DNA of 9,904 bases from Thiosulfativibrio sp964601165 (GCA_964601165.1 CAZRMK010000075.1:1-9904), one strand, 5' to 3'. Counted from the stretch's first letter, positions 1 to 8,234 are shown. Notes: generated by a model from the letters alone, not told the origin. Numbers and translations are program-made.

Positions 1-367
1 CAATCATGCAATGAGTTTTAAGATTATCCGCCCGCAAACCCATGCCTTCAGAGCCGTAGAACACCATTGGTCGCAAATAAGCCGACTCTAAATTGTTCTC
101 ACGCACCACCGAAAGCTGAGCCTTGTTCAATTCATCATGGCTCCACGGCATATCCATTTGCAAGATTTTCGCCGAATTAAACAGGCGATCAGTATGGTCT
201 TGAAGACGAAAAATACTGGTGCCTTGTTCTGCATCATAGGCACGAACCCCCTCAAACACGCCCATTCCATAATGCAGCGTATGCGTTAACACGTGCACTT
301 TGGCTTCACGCCACGGCACTAACTCACCATCTAACCAGATCACTCCATCCCGATCGGACATTGACAT
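1..367 (-). CDS. ilvE: Branched-chain amino acid aminotransferase, N-terminal part (3' end outside window)
   Basis: Class IV PLP-dependent aminotransferase that interconverts leucine, isoleucine and valine with their 2-oxo acids, using glutamate/2-oxoglutarate, in the cytosol. About 122 codons are visible. The N-terminus contains DGVIWLDGELVPW, then the family hallmark THTLHYGMGVFEGVRAY, then FRLQDHTDRLF-SAK and RPMVFYGSEGMGLRA, which match the long IlvE form of Pseudomonas-like bacteria. The PLP-binding lysine lies beyond the left edge. The start is the ATG at 365-367, because AGGAGG (376-381) sits 8 nt upstream. The ATG at 372-374 is in another frame, and the later in-frame ATG at 359-361 would place the SD too far away. 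It is preceded by a ~300-bp intergenic region with a perfect dyad, so it probably has its own promoter rather than belonging to the ATPase operon. Confidence 0.95.
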   Translation of the reverse strand, partial: MSMSDRDGVIWLDGELVPWREAKVHVLTHTLHYGMGVFEGVRAYDAEQGTSIFRLQDHTDRLFNSAKILQMDMPWSHDELNKAQLSVVRENNLESAYLRPMVFYGSEGMGLRADNLKTHCMI

Positions 368-375
368 CGTCCATT

Positions 376-381
376 CCTCCT
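376..381 (-). promoter_or_regulatory. Shine-Dalgarno of ilvE
   Basis: AGGAGG on the minus strand, 8 nt before the ATG at 365-367. It decides between three closely spaced ATG triplets. Confidence 0.85.
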
Positions 382-388
382 AAATAAA

Positions 389-406
389 GCAGCACATTGA
401 TGCTGC
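389..406 (-). promoter_or_regulatory. Small hairpin in the ilvE leader
   Basis: GCAGCA (389-394) and TGCTGC (401-406) form a perfect 6-bp stem with a 6-nt loop. It lies only about 7 nt upstream of the ilvE SD. It has no T tract on the minus strand, so it is not an intrinsic terminator. It may affect ribosome access or mRNA stability, but it could be chance. Confidence 0.3.
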
Positions 407-484
407 CTGTTAAACATTTCCCAGACGTATTCCTCGCCACAAAGGCCACCGAGAATCACCCTGAAAATAGAATTATTTTTCCCT

Positions 485-502
485 CTGATACGAACGTATC
501 AG
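485..502. promoter_or_regulatory. Perfect dyad CTGATACG-AA-CGTATCAG, operator-like
   Basis: Two perfect 8-bp inverted arms separated by 2 bp, 118-135 bp upstream of the ilvE start. Neither strand carries a T run just after it, so it does not look like a terminator. Its size and symmetry fit a dimeric regulator site. It adjoins the AT-rich tract that carries a possible -10 for ilvE. The regulator is unknown. Confidence 0.5.
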
Positions 503-669
503 GCTAGGCAAATGAACAACTCATCGCCTACCACAAAAAAGCGGTATTTCAACATAAATTGACGGGCAACGAAACCGTTTAACAACGCTTTTCGCCTAAA
601 TCACTCTGACCAAAACCCGCTGTAAGCCAGCTCGAACCAGCCATCTTCCAGAGCAAACCTCCAACCGTA

Positions 670-1703
670 TTAAACCGCCTGGAAAGCATCCTTATCAAAC
701 GCATGCTCCGAAGCTTCCTCCAAAGAGATCACCTTCGTCTCTACCAGTTTCTGCAAGACGGCATCCATGGTCTGCATGCCTGCCAGTCCCCCGCTTTGCA
801 TCGCAGACTCAAGCTGGTCTGTCTTGCCTTCGCGAATCAGGTTCGCAACGCTTGGCGTATTTATCAATACCTCAACCGCGGCTACCTGCCCTTCTTTCCC
901 CTCTTTTTTCACCAACTGCTGAGTGATAACGGCTTTGAGGGAGGTAGACAGCATTGAACGAACTTGTCCTTGTTTCTGCGCTGGAAAAACATTGATCATT
1001 CTATCAACGGTGGNNNNNNNNNNNNNNNNNNNNNNNNNNNNNNNNNNNNAGCGGTTACCGCAAGGCTGATGGTTTCCAAATCTCGCATTTCACCCACCAT
1101 CACCACATCAGGGTCTTCACGCAAGGCTGAACGCAACGCTGCGGCAAAACTAGGCGTATGATGACCAACTTCTCTTTGACTAATCAAACACTTATCACGA
1201 ACGTGTACAAACTCCACAGGGTCTTCAATACAAATTATATGGCCTCGCCTAGTACGATTAATTTCATCAACCATGGCGGCCAAGGTGGTGGTTTTTCCTG
1301 AGCCCGTTTTCCCTGTCACCAGCACCAATCCTTGCCTCAAGCGGCAAAGAGAACGCAGTGTCTCCGTCAAACCTAAATCATCGAGAGAAATAGCCTGCAC
1401 GGGAATCGCCCTTAAAACAGCCCCCGTGCCATTTAAGTGGCGAAAAACGTTAACCCTGAAACGCGACAACCCTTCAACCGTATAAGAAAAGTCAGCCTCA
1501 TCCTTTTCCTCCAAGTCACGCCGAGAGCGTTCCGACATGATCTCATTGAGATATAAAGTAAGCTCTTCTTCTTCGATCACCTCTCTCTGCATAGGTAACA
1601 ACTCACCATAAACTCGTGACCGTGGGGGCTCACCAGACAAGAGGTGCAAGTCCGAACCATGACTTTCGACCATTTCTCGTAACAGACGGGGAATCAGCTT
1701 CAC
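670..1703 (-). CDS. PilT-family type IV pilus retraction ATPase (interrupted by N gap)
   Basis: Hexameric AAA-like secretion ATPase of the PilT branch, expected at the inner face of the inner membrane, powering pilus retraction. Before the gap (218 codons) it has the PAS-like N-terminal domain, Walker A GKTGSGKT (131-138), Asp box ICIEDPVEFVH, and Walker B/catalytic Glu in LREDPDVVMVGEMRD (195-208). After the gap it resumes with TVDRMINVFPA and carries SVANLIRE, a good match to the AIRNLIRE motif that PilT needs for retraction, then GMQTMD. The N run at 1014-1049 replaces the His-box segment, and the frame differs by one across it. About 52 nt missing (a length of 1 mod 3) would restore a ~349-aa protein, close to the usual PilT length. 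The start is GTG at 1701-1703, overlapping the previous stop as GTGA, with SD AAGGGG (1712-1717) at 8 nt. It is third in the operon. It is not named pilT because a canonical pilT may exist elsewhere. Confidence 0.88.
1014..1049. other. Assembly gap (36 N) within the PilT-like gene
   Basis: The sequence is undetermined. Family alignment places the missing part at the His-box region (ETGHLV..TLHT..A), expected to be ~17 codons plus one base, whereas 36 N are present. The N count therefore is not the true length. Confidence 0.95.
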
Positions 1704-2794
1704 TCACCAAACCCCTTCATCATCGGCAGCAAACTAGAATCTGTGACATAAGCTTCGAATGGCCTCTTATCCAACGCAAACTGGTAGGCATCGTCTGGAT
1801 CGACTTCCCGTCGCTCCACAGCTTCCAGCAATGACTGATCCATCAACACCATCCCCTGAGATCTACCGGTTTGGATCTGAGCACGGATAAGGTGAACCCG
1901 GTCATCCATGATCATTTTGGAAATAGCACGAGTCCTCACCATCGTTTCAAATACCGCTTGGCGTTGATGCCCATCTGCCGTTTTCACCAAAAGCTGAGTA
2001 ATGACACCTAAAAGGTTTTGACCCAAGAAAGTTTTTCCTTGCTCTCTCTGTTCTGCAGGCAGTGCATCAAGAACCCTATCGATGGTTTTTACAGCAGAGG
2101 TGGTATGCAAGGTTCCTAGCACCAAATGCCCTGTTTCAGCCGCCATCATAGCCATCTCGATGGACTCTCTATCTCGTAACTCCCCCACTAAAATAACATC
2201 AGGGTCTTCACGCAGAGCTGACCGTAAACCTCTGGCAAAGCTCTTCACATGCGTACCCACTTCGCGCTGAATTACTTGCGACTTTTGACTCCGATGAACA
2301 AACTCGATGGGGTCTTCGAGGCTTATAATGTTAGAGGCACGAGACTTATTCAGGTAATCAATAATGGCGGCGAGGGTGGTTGATTTCCCCGTTCCTGTAG
2401 ACCCTGTCACAAGAATCAGGCCTTGCTGATTCTCAACCAATTGCTTCACTATCGCGGGTAAGCCTAGGGACTCCATTTCAGGAATACTGGCCGGAATATA
2501 CCGAAAAGTGGCACCTGGCCCAGAGGTCTTATGAAAATAGTTGGCGCGAAAACGACCTACTTCACACGCAGAATAAGCGAAGTCAAGGTCATGCCCTGAG
2601 GAAAATCTCTTCTTTTGTGCGGAGGTTAAAATCTCGGTTAAATAACTATTTAACTCATTATGACTGAGTTCTCGAAAGCGGATAGGCAATAGCTCCCCAT
2701 TCATTCTTAATAATGGGGGTAGCCCAACGGCCAAATGAATATCTGAGCAGCCTTGCTCGTGGGCAAGCTTTAAAAAAGCGTCCAAACGTGGCAT
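1700..2794 (-). CDS. PilT/PilU-like retraction ATPase, divergent paralogue
   Basis: Complete 364-aa ATPase of the PilT/PilU family. It has an N-terminal domain (1-~100), Walker A GSTGTGKS (131-138), Asp box ISLEDPIEFVH (157-167), Walker B with catalytic Glu ILVGELRD (201-208), His box AETGHLVLGTLHTTSAVKTIDR (219-240) and LGQNLLGVITQLLV. All ATPase motifs are intact. The position equivalent to the AIRNLIRE motif reads AISKMIMD (290-297), which lacks the usual Arg and final Glu. The protein may therefore act as a PilU-like accessory motor rather than a stand-alone PilT. There is a ~15-residue extension after the usual end. The start is ATG at 2792-2794, 12 bp after the kinase stop, with a modest GAGAG SD. 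The stop overlaps the next start by 4 bp, implying translational coupling. The assignment to PilU rather than PilT is inference. Confidence 0.9.
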   Translation of the reverse strand: MPRLDAFLKLAHEQGCSDIHLAVGLPPLLRMNGELLPIRFRELSHNELNSYLTEILTSAQKKRFSSGHDLDFAYSACEVGRFRANYFHKTSGPGATFRYIPASIPEMESLGLPAIVKQLVENQQGLILVTGSTGTGKSTTLAAIIDYLNKSRASNIISLEDPIEFVHRSQKSQVIQREVGTHVKSFARGLRSALREDPDVILVGELRDRESIEMAMMAAETGHLVLGTLHTTSAVKTIDRVLDALPAEQREQGKTFLGQNLLGVITQLLVKTADGHQRQAVFETMVRTRAISKMIMDDRVHLIRAQIQTGRSQGMVLMDQSLLEAVERREVDPDDAYQFALDKRPFEAYVTDSSLLPMMKGFGE

Positions 2795-2806
2795 ACGGAC
2801 TCTCTT

Positions 2807-5182
2807 TTAAGTTCGGTAGGAACGGAGGGTTTCTTCAACGTCGTGCATAGACTGATAACGCTTACGCGGATGAACCGCCATCATTCTAGAGACGATATTA
2901 CTAAGAGGAAGGGGAACGTTTTGGTTCACCTTATGAACTGGCTCAATATTTCCGTGGACGTGTTGGTACAGAACGGCCATGTTGTCATCCCCTGCAAATG
3001 CTGTTTTACCCACAAGCATCTCATAAAAGATCACGCCAAGGCTATAAATGTCGGTACGACCGTCCAGCTTCTTGCCTAACACTTGCTCAGGAGCCATATA
3101 ACGCGGGGTGCCAATTAAAATCCCTGTTTTAGTGAGTTTAGTGTCGCTCGTCGCAATGGCAGCTGAAATACCGAAATCAACAATTTTCACTTGGTTCTTT
3201 TTATTGATCAAAATATTCCCGGGTTTTAAGTCGCGGTGAACAACCCCCATGTCATTGGCAGCAGCAATGCCCGAAGCCACCGACACCGCAATATGGATCG
3301 CTCGATCAAAAGGTAAAGGTTTCTTTTGCTCTAGTTCACTGGACAAGGTCATGGAGGGGAAGTACTCCATAGAAATGGCCCTCATTTTATTCAAACGAAC
3401 AAAATCATAGATCCGAATAACATGTTCGTGATTAATCTTCCGCGAATATTTAAGCTCCCTTATGAAGCGTTTAATCATCGCCGGATCGGAAGACATTTTA
3501 TCGTGCAGCACTTTTAAAATCAGTTCTTCTGAAATTTCTAAATCCTTTACCAGCAACACGCTGCTAAAGGCACCACGTCCCACCCGCCGGATAAACTTAT
3601 ACCGCTCGCCAATCATATCCCCCGGCTTTAGCCGCGTCACATCCAGCTTCTTAAAATGGCGCGTCGTTTCCCGCCTGTCGTCGTCACCCCGTCGGTTTTG
3701 AACAACCGAGCTGTCCGCGACTTGCTTAGATGTTGTAGACCTAGAACTCACCAAACGTGCATTTATCCGCTTTAACGCCCTGAGTGCCGAGCCCCGTAAA
3801 TCCTCATCACTACCATGCACCCGTCGCTTAATGGCTTTTACTACTCGTTCGGCCTGAGCCGTATCGACCAACTCAGCCAAGGTTTGTAACGATTCCACCA
3901 CGGTGGCGTTATCTTTACTGCCGAGCATCGACAAAACATCCCGCACTTCGTGTTCTGAACCCAGCGTTATCAAAGCCCGTAACACCACCGGCGCCGCCTG
4001 AACGTCGTCATACATTAGCTTAATTAATACGGGTACAGCGGCTTTATTGCCAATTTTAGCCAAGGCATCAATAGCCCGCTCACGTACCCACCAGTCAGAA
4101 TCCCCCAAAGCTTCTAACAGGTGATCCAGAGCCACTTCGTCTCGGGTAGAGTTAAGAATTTCCACCGCCGATCGACGAATATATTCATCATCGCTACGCA
4201 ACAAACGAACCACCGCCTCTACCACTCGGCGGCCACCTATTCTTGCCAACGCGTCCGCCGCGCGCGCACGCACCCACCAGTCTTCATCCTTCAGAGCCAC
4301 CAACAAATTTTCAACCGCCGATGGAAACTCCAAGCCATTAAGAACCTCCACCCCCGCACGGCGCACGTGTTCAGATTTGTCTTTGAGCAAAGCCACCAAA
4401 TGACTAACCGTTGCAGGGTCATTACGTTTAATAACAACGTCAATGGCTCGAGCTTGAATCCCAAGGTTTGGATCTTTTAGCAGCTCGCATAAGACGCCAA
4501 TATCCACAGGGGTATCCATCTCTGCCAACGCATCCAGCGCTGCTGCTCGCACTTGTTTGTGCTGATCCCCTAATCGCTCCATTAAGGTTGATCTCGTTAC
4601 TGCCGTGTCGTATTGACTGAGTAACCTCACCACCCCCAAACGAATACCCGGATCTTTAGCATTTGCCCTATTTACCAACTCAGGAACCAAGGCATAGTCC
4701 TTCAACTTCATTAATATTCTAAACAGCGCACTGCGCTCGGCCGGGGGTAAAACATAAGCTTTACCAAGCAACGCAACGCTGTCCATGTCGGAAACTCGCT
4801 GTTGGATAATTTTTAACAGCGCCGGCTTTGAAATATCAGGATTATCAATAAGTTTGAGCAATGACCCTGGCTTGTATAATTTAGAGGCACAAAGAATTCG
4901 CACCATCGCTTTCAAAACACGCGGATGAGCGTTAGATTTTAGACCATCAAAATAAAATGGGAGCGTATCGTCATCCAATAAAAAATCGAGAATCTCTTCA
5001 ATTCGCTCTGCCTCCTCACCCATTGCCGAGGCTAAACGCCTCAAGAGCTTCGAGACAGAGGTTGAAGCAATTTTCCGCAGGCGTGACAGTGTCTGAGCCC
5101 CTTCTGGCCCTGACAAGTTACTGTAGCTCATGCATTTGGTTAGATTTCTATCTACCCGAATGTCATTAAAAAACCCCAACAC
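2807..5182 (-). CDS. HEAT-repeat/Ser-Thr protein kinase fusion protein
   Basis: 791-aa cytosolic protein with no signal peptide or membrane segment seen. Residues ~50-470 form a helical HEAT/PBS-lyase-type repeat array, clearest at ~200-400, with units such as DWWVRARAADALARIG (301-316) and DWWVRERAIDALAKIG (363-378). A basic, polar linker (~455-515) leads to a complete Hanks-type kinase (~528-790): Gly loop GRGAFSS (535-541), ATP Lys in LILKVL (557), helix-C Glu (576), HRDLKPGN (649-656), DFG (669-671), GTPRYMAPE (691-699) and DIYSLG. All catalytic residues are present and it is an RD kinase, so an active enzyme is expected. Kinases phosphorylate Ser/Thr, and HEAT arrays bind proteins. The substrate is unknown, and the operon suggests the pilus motor. 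The start is GTG at 5180-5182, since GGAGG (5189-5193) lies 6 nt upstream. The in-frame ATG at residue 18 has no SD. It is first in a three-gene operon. Confidence 0.92.
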   Translation of the reverse strand: MLGFFNDIRVDRNLTKCMSYSNLSGPEGAQTLSRLRKIASTSVSKLLRRLASAMGEEAERIEEILDFLLDDDTLPFYFDGLKSNAHPRVLKAMVRILCASKLYKPGSLLKLIDNPDISKPALLKIIQQRVSDMDSVALLGKAYVLPPAERSALFRILMKLKDYALVPELVNRANAKDPGIRLGVVRLLSQYDTAVTRSTLMERLGDQHKQVRAAALDALAEMDTPVDIGVLCELLKDPNLGIQARAIDVVIKRNDPATVSHLVALLKDKSEHVRRAGVEVLNGLEFPSAVENLLVALKDEDWWVRARAADALARIGGRRVVEAVVRLLRSDDEYIRRSAVEILNSTRDEVALDHLLEALGDSDWWVRERAIDALAKIGNKAAVPVLIKLMYDDVQAAPVVLRALITLGSEHEVRDVLSMLGSKDNATVVESLQTLAELVDTAQAERVVKAIKRRVHGSDEDLRGSALRALKRINARLVSSRSTTSKQVADSSVVQNRRGDDDRRETTRHFKKLDVTRLKPGDMIGERYKFIRRVGRGAFSSVLLVKDLEISEELILKVLHDKMSSDPAMIKRFIRELKYSRKINHEHVIRIYDFVRLNKMRAISMEYFPSMTLSSELEQKKPLPFDRAIHIAVSVASGIAAANDMGVVHRDLKPGNILINKKNQVKIVDFGISAAIATSDTKLTKTGILIGTPRYMAPEQVLGKKLDGRTDIYSLGVIFYEMLVGKTAFAGDDNMAVLYQHVHGNIEPVHKVNQNVPLPLSNIVSRMMAVHPRKRYQSMHDVEETLRSYRT

Positions 5183-5470
5183 CGCTTTCCTCCATCCTCA
5201 ATAAATATGTTAAATAAATTACTTTCCGTTCTAGGGTAGCGCCGAACAAACATAGGGGAAGACTTATCCAGCCCTCTCCTTGCCTGCTCATAAGCCACAT
5301 TACAAGCGTTCCAACAAAGGTTATCGGCAACAACCCCCACAAACCAAAGCTAGTTCAACGATCAAAAACATACACTTCATCTGTCAGATACATCAATCTT
5401 GAGATCGAGGAAAGCAAATAGCACCCTTCAACCTGCACAAAACGCCCTTTTAAGTGAGCACTAAAGAATA
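5183..5470. other. Intergenic region upstream of the kinase operon
   Basis: 288 bp between the GGDEF-EAL stop and the kinase start. It should contain the promoter for the kinase/ATPase operon, but I found no -35/-10 pair I would defend. A weak TTGATG...TATGTT pair with an 18-bp spacer lies ~190 bp upstream of the start. No intrinsic terminator for the GGDEF-EAL gene was seen, so some read-through into the kinase operon cannot be excluded. Confidence 0.5.
5189..5193 (-). promoter_or_regulatory. Shine-Dalgarno of the HEAT-kinase gene
   Basis: GGAGG on the minus strand, 6 nt before the GTG at 5180-5182. It supports the GTG start over the ATG 17 codons downstream. Confidence 0.75.
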
Positions 5471-8234
5471 TCAGTGAATAGCATGATTCGTAGAATGATC
5501 CTTGGGAAACGGAACATACGGAGCCTTTAAGCTAGAAAGTTGCTTGGGCTTACCGATAGCATACCCCTGAGCAAAATCTACACCCAATGATGCCAATTCG
5601 ACCATAATGGCCTTATCGGTAACAAACTCTGCGATGGTTTTTAGCCTTAAGGTATGCCCAATATCATTGATCGCCGCCACCATTGCCCGATCCACTTTAT
5701 CGGTCAAAATATCCTTGACGAAGTTTCCATCAATTTTCAAATAGTCCACAGGCAGTGCTTTTAAGTAGGCAAATGAACTCAACCCGCTACCAAAATCATC
5801 CAGTGCAAAACGGCAGCCCTGCCTCTTCAGCTCATCCATAAACTCTACGGCAACATCCAGATTCGCGATGGCGGCTGTTTCCGTTATTTCAAAACAAACC
5901 GAGGTCGCTGGCACGTTAAACTCACTAAATAATTGAATCACATAGGCAACAAAGTCAGTATCATTAAGCGTTAGCCCAGAGAGATTAATCGACATCATCA
6001 TGTCTTGGCCAAAAGAACCCGCATGAAACCATTCAAAACAATGACGCACTACCCATCGATCCAAATCGGGCATCAAGTTATAGCGCTCTGCCGATGACAA
6101 AAACACTTCTGGCTTAACGTGGTCACCATTAGGGTCTTGAATCCTTAACAACACCTCGATGTGTTTTTTGCGACTGCCTTTATCCTCTTTCACAGGGACA
6201 ATATCCTGGTAGTAAAGGTGCAATAGGCCATTTTCAATAGATTGTGCAATACGTGTTGCCCAATCCATTTCTACTTCTCGCTGATGCAAGTCCTTATCCG
6301 TGCCTTGATACACGCGCACTTTATTACGCCCCATGTCCTTGGCCGAATAGCAGGCCACATCCGCCGCACTCATGACTTCGTTGATACTTTTACTTTGAGC
6401 ATCAATGGACACCAAACCAATACTCGCGCCGATCTCGAAACAACGCCCATCCCACACAAACTGATAACCCTTCACTGCTGCACGAATGATCTGCGCCAGC
6501 TCCAAACCTTTTTCCAGCCCACAGCTTTCCAACAATACCCCGAACTCATCGCCACCAAGGCGCGCAAACGTATCATCAGGACGAATAAATTTAAGCAAAC
6601 TGTGCGTCAATTGAATCAACAATTCATCCCCTGCTCCATGCCCACAGGTATCGTTCACCAGCTTAAATTGATCCAAATCGATATACAGTAATACATGCTC
6701 GCGGCTTTCTTCTTGTGCAGAACGAATAGCCACCTTCAAACGCTTTTCAAACTCTCGTCGATTCATCAGCCCCGTCAACGCATCGTGACATGCCTGATGC
6801 TCTAGTTCTCGTTGCAAATCGACCTTGTCCGTCACATCAAGGAAGACCAACACATAACCAATTACTTCATCAGCATGATTGCGGATGGGTGCAGCGTTAT
6901 AAGTAATCAGTGAGCGAAAACCTTGACGCGAATGCAGTTCAGCTTCTTTTTGACGGCCATCACCAAGATCCGAACTGCCAAGAAAGGTGTCGATAGGGTC
7001 ATCCAGCCACGCATGACCTACGCCTTGGCGCACTCGAAATACATCAGACAGTTTGCTATACCTTGCGAGAGAAAATGTCCACCCTGTCAACTGCTCCGCC
7101 ACCGAGTTCATAAAATCGATGCGGCCGTAAGTATTGGTGGTAATAACGGCATCACCAATAGACTCCAACGTGACTTGAGCCCTCTCTTTCTCCTTGGCTA
7201 ACGCTTCGTTCGCCTCATACAAGCGGGCAATATCCAGCAAATACCCGTCCAAGTGGGTCAATTTCCCCGCATCATCATAAACAGGAATAGTGTAGTCATA
7301 GACCCAGCAATAACTACCATCCTTACGTTTTAGGCGATATTCCAACTTCACGCCCTGCATCCCACCGGGGCCAGTTCGGTGATCTTCGCTCATCACGTAA
7401 GCCAAGTCTTCTGAGTGAATAAGGTCGGCAAAACCAACCCCACGAGCCTGTAGCTCATGAGNNNNNNNNNNNNNNNNNNNNNNNGTAACCAAATTGTTTG
7501 ATATTCTTCGAGACCCGCTCAATAGGCCAATGACGTTGAGCCCCACAGCGGTACATTACCACTGGCCCGTCGACAAACAGCTGCCTATCACGCTGCAATT
7601 CTTCTTCGGAATGCCGATGACTCAGCACCCTCTCTTGAAGATTAGAATTCGCCAACGCCATCTCATCCATCAAGTTTTCATTGGCCGCTAATTGAGTGGC
7701 CGACTGAGTAATGACACGCCAGTTAATGGCCAACAAAAATAGCTGCATGCCCAAATACGAAAGTGCCAGCGCTCCCGCCCACTGATAAAGCATGCCTTCT
7801 TGCGCAAACCCCCAAACCGCTAACGGGATAAGCACCGGGAAAATAAATGCCATGTGCAGAGAAGGCTGAGTAGCATATTTAAACAACGAAGTCAGCGTTA
7901 ACGCCAACAACAACACAATGACGGTTGCGTGGTAGAACACCTCCTGCCCCGGGGTCAGAAACAACAGCAAACTTCCCCACACACAACCGGCGAAAAAGGT
8001 CGAATAATTAAAAATCCGAAGGTCTTCACTGCTGGGCCCTTGACCCTGTTCCATGGCGGCTCGAACCCGCCCCACAAACTTCAATCGGTAGACGGTTACC
8101 CCCGTCAATACCGCAAGCCAAATACCTAGCTGAAATTTTGGTACCACGTTTCCCAGTATCGGAAACAAAGCAATACCCACCACCAAGCCCAGTAACAACA
8201 TCGGCGTTACAGAATTAAAAAGGTCGCGAACCAT
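5471..8234 (-). CDS. Membrane PAS-PAS-GGDEF-EAL c-di-GMP enzyme (interrupted by N gap)
   Basis: About 920 aa, predicted inner-membrane diguanylate cyclase/phosphodiesterase. Residues 10-170 hold six hydrophobic segments (about 10-29, 33-53, 77-95, 99-120, 127-145, 149-170), followed by a likely coiled coil (172-218). PAS 1 (~215-335) contains the N gap and PAS 2 spans ~350-465. GGDEF keeps RLGGDEFG (motif bases 6542-6556) with an RPDD inhibitory site exactly five residues upstream. EAL has the variant EVL (6149-6157) plus the metal/catalytic set INLSG, FEITET, DDFGSG, LKIDG, AEFV and QGYAIGKP. Both activities are therefore possible, with the net direction set by the sensor part. The frame differs by one across the 23-N run, but the PAS fold and family are continuous, so this is one gene. 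The start is uncertain: ATG at 8232-8234 directly abuts AGGAG with no spacer, while a non-ATG start further upstream is better placed. Confidence 0.88.
7462..7484. other. Assembly gap (23 N) within the GGDEF-EAL gene
   Basis: Undetermined bases inside PAS 1, between ...NIKQFGY and HELQARGVGFADLIH.... A PAS domain normally has 6-8 residues here. A true length of 1 mod 3 (for example 19 or 22 nt) restores the frame, whereas 23 N breaks it. Confidence 0.95.

Larger units (their letters stand above)
368..669. other. Intergenic region between the ATPase operon and ilvE
   Basis: About 300 bp without a convincing ORF. It must hold the end of the kinase/ATPase transcript and the ilvE promoter. Seen here are an 8+8 bp dyad (485-502), a small hairpin near the ilvE SD (389-406), and an AT-rich minus-strand tract with AATAAT at 472-477. 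That AATAAT could be a -10 box, but the -35 position 17 bp upstream (GATACG, inside the dyad) is poor. The only terminator-like structure for the upstream operon is a 7-bp stem (537-543 with 586-592) with a 42-nt loop that runs into six T on the minus strand. It is too weak to call. Confidence 0.6.

Noticed and set aside
537..592. Possible terminator after the PilT-like gene
   Set aside because: It is a 7-bp stem with a 42-nt loop before a T run, too open to be a convincing intrinsic terminator.
670..1703. PilT-like gene as a frameshifted pseudogene
   Set aside because: The only disruption coincides with the N run, and both flanks are well conserved and in frame on their own side.
4121..4480. 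119-aa plus-strand frame
   Set aside because: Antisense to the regular HEAT repeats of the kinase gene. The open frame is a by-product of repetitive coding.
5152..5340. 62-aa minus-strand frame overlapping the kinase start
   Set aside because: It is out of frame with the kinase, has no recognisable domain and no clear SD, and overlaps a start that has a good SD.
5453..5462. Small AGTG/CACT inverted repeat after the GGDEF-EAL stop
   Set aside because: The 4-bp arms with no T tract are expected by chance.
6242..6691. 149-aa plus-strand frame
   Set aside because: Antisense to the conserved GGDEF domain, with no domain of its own.
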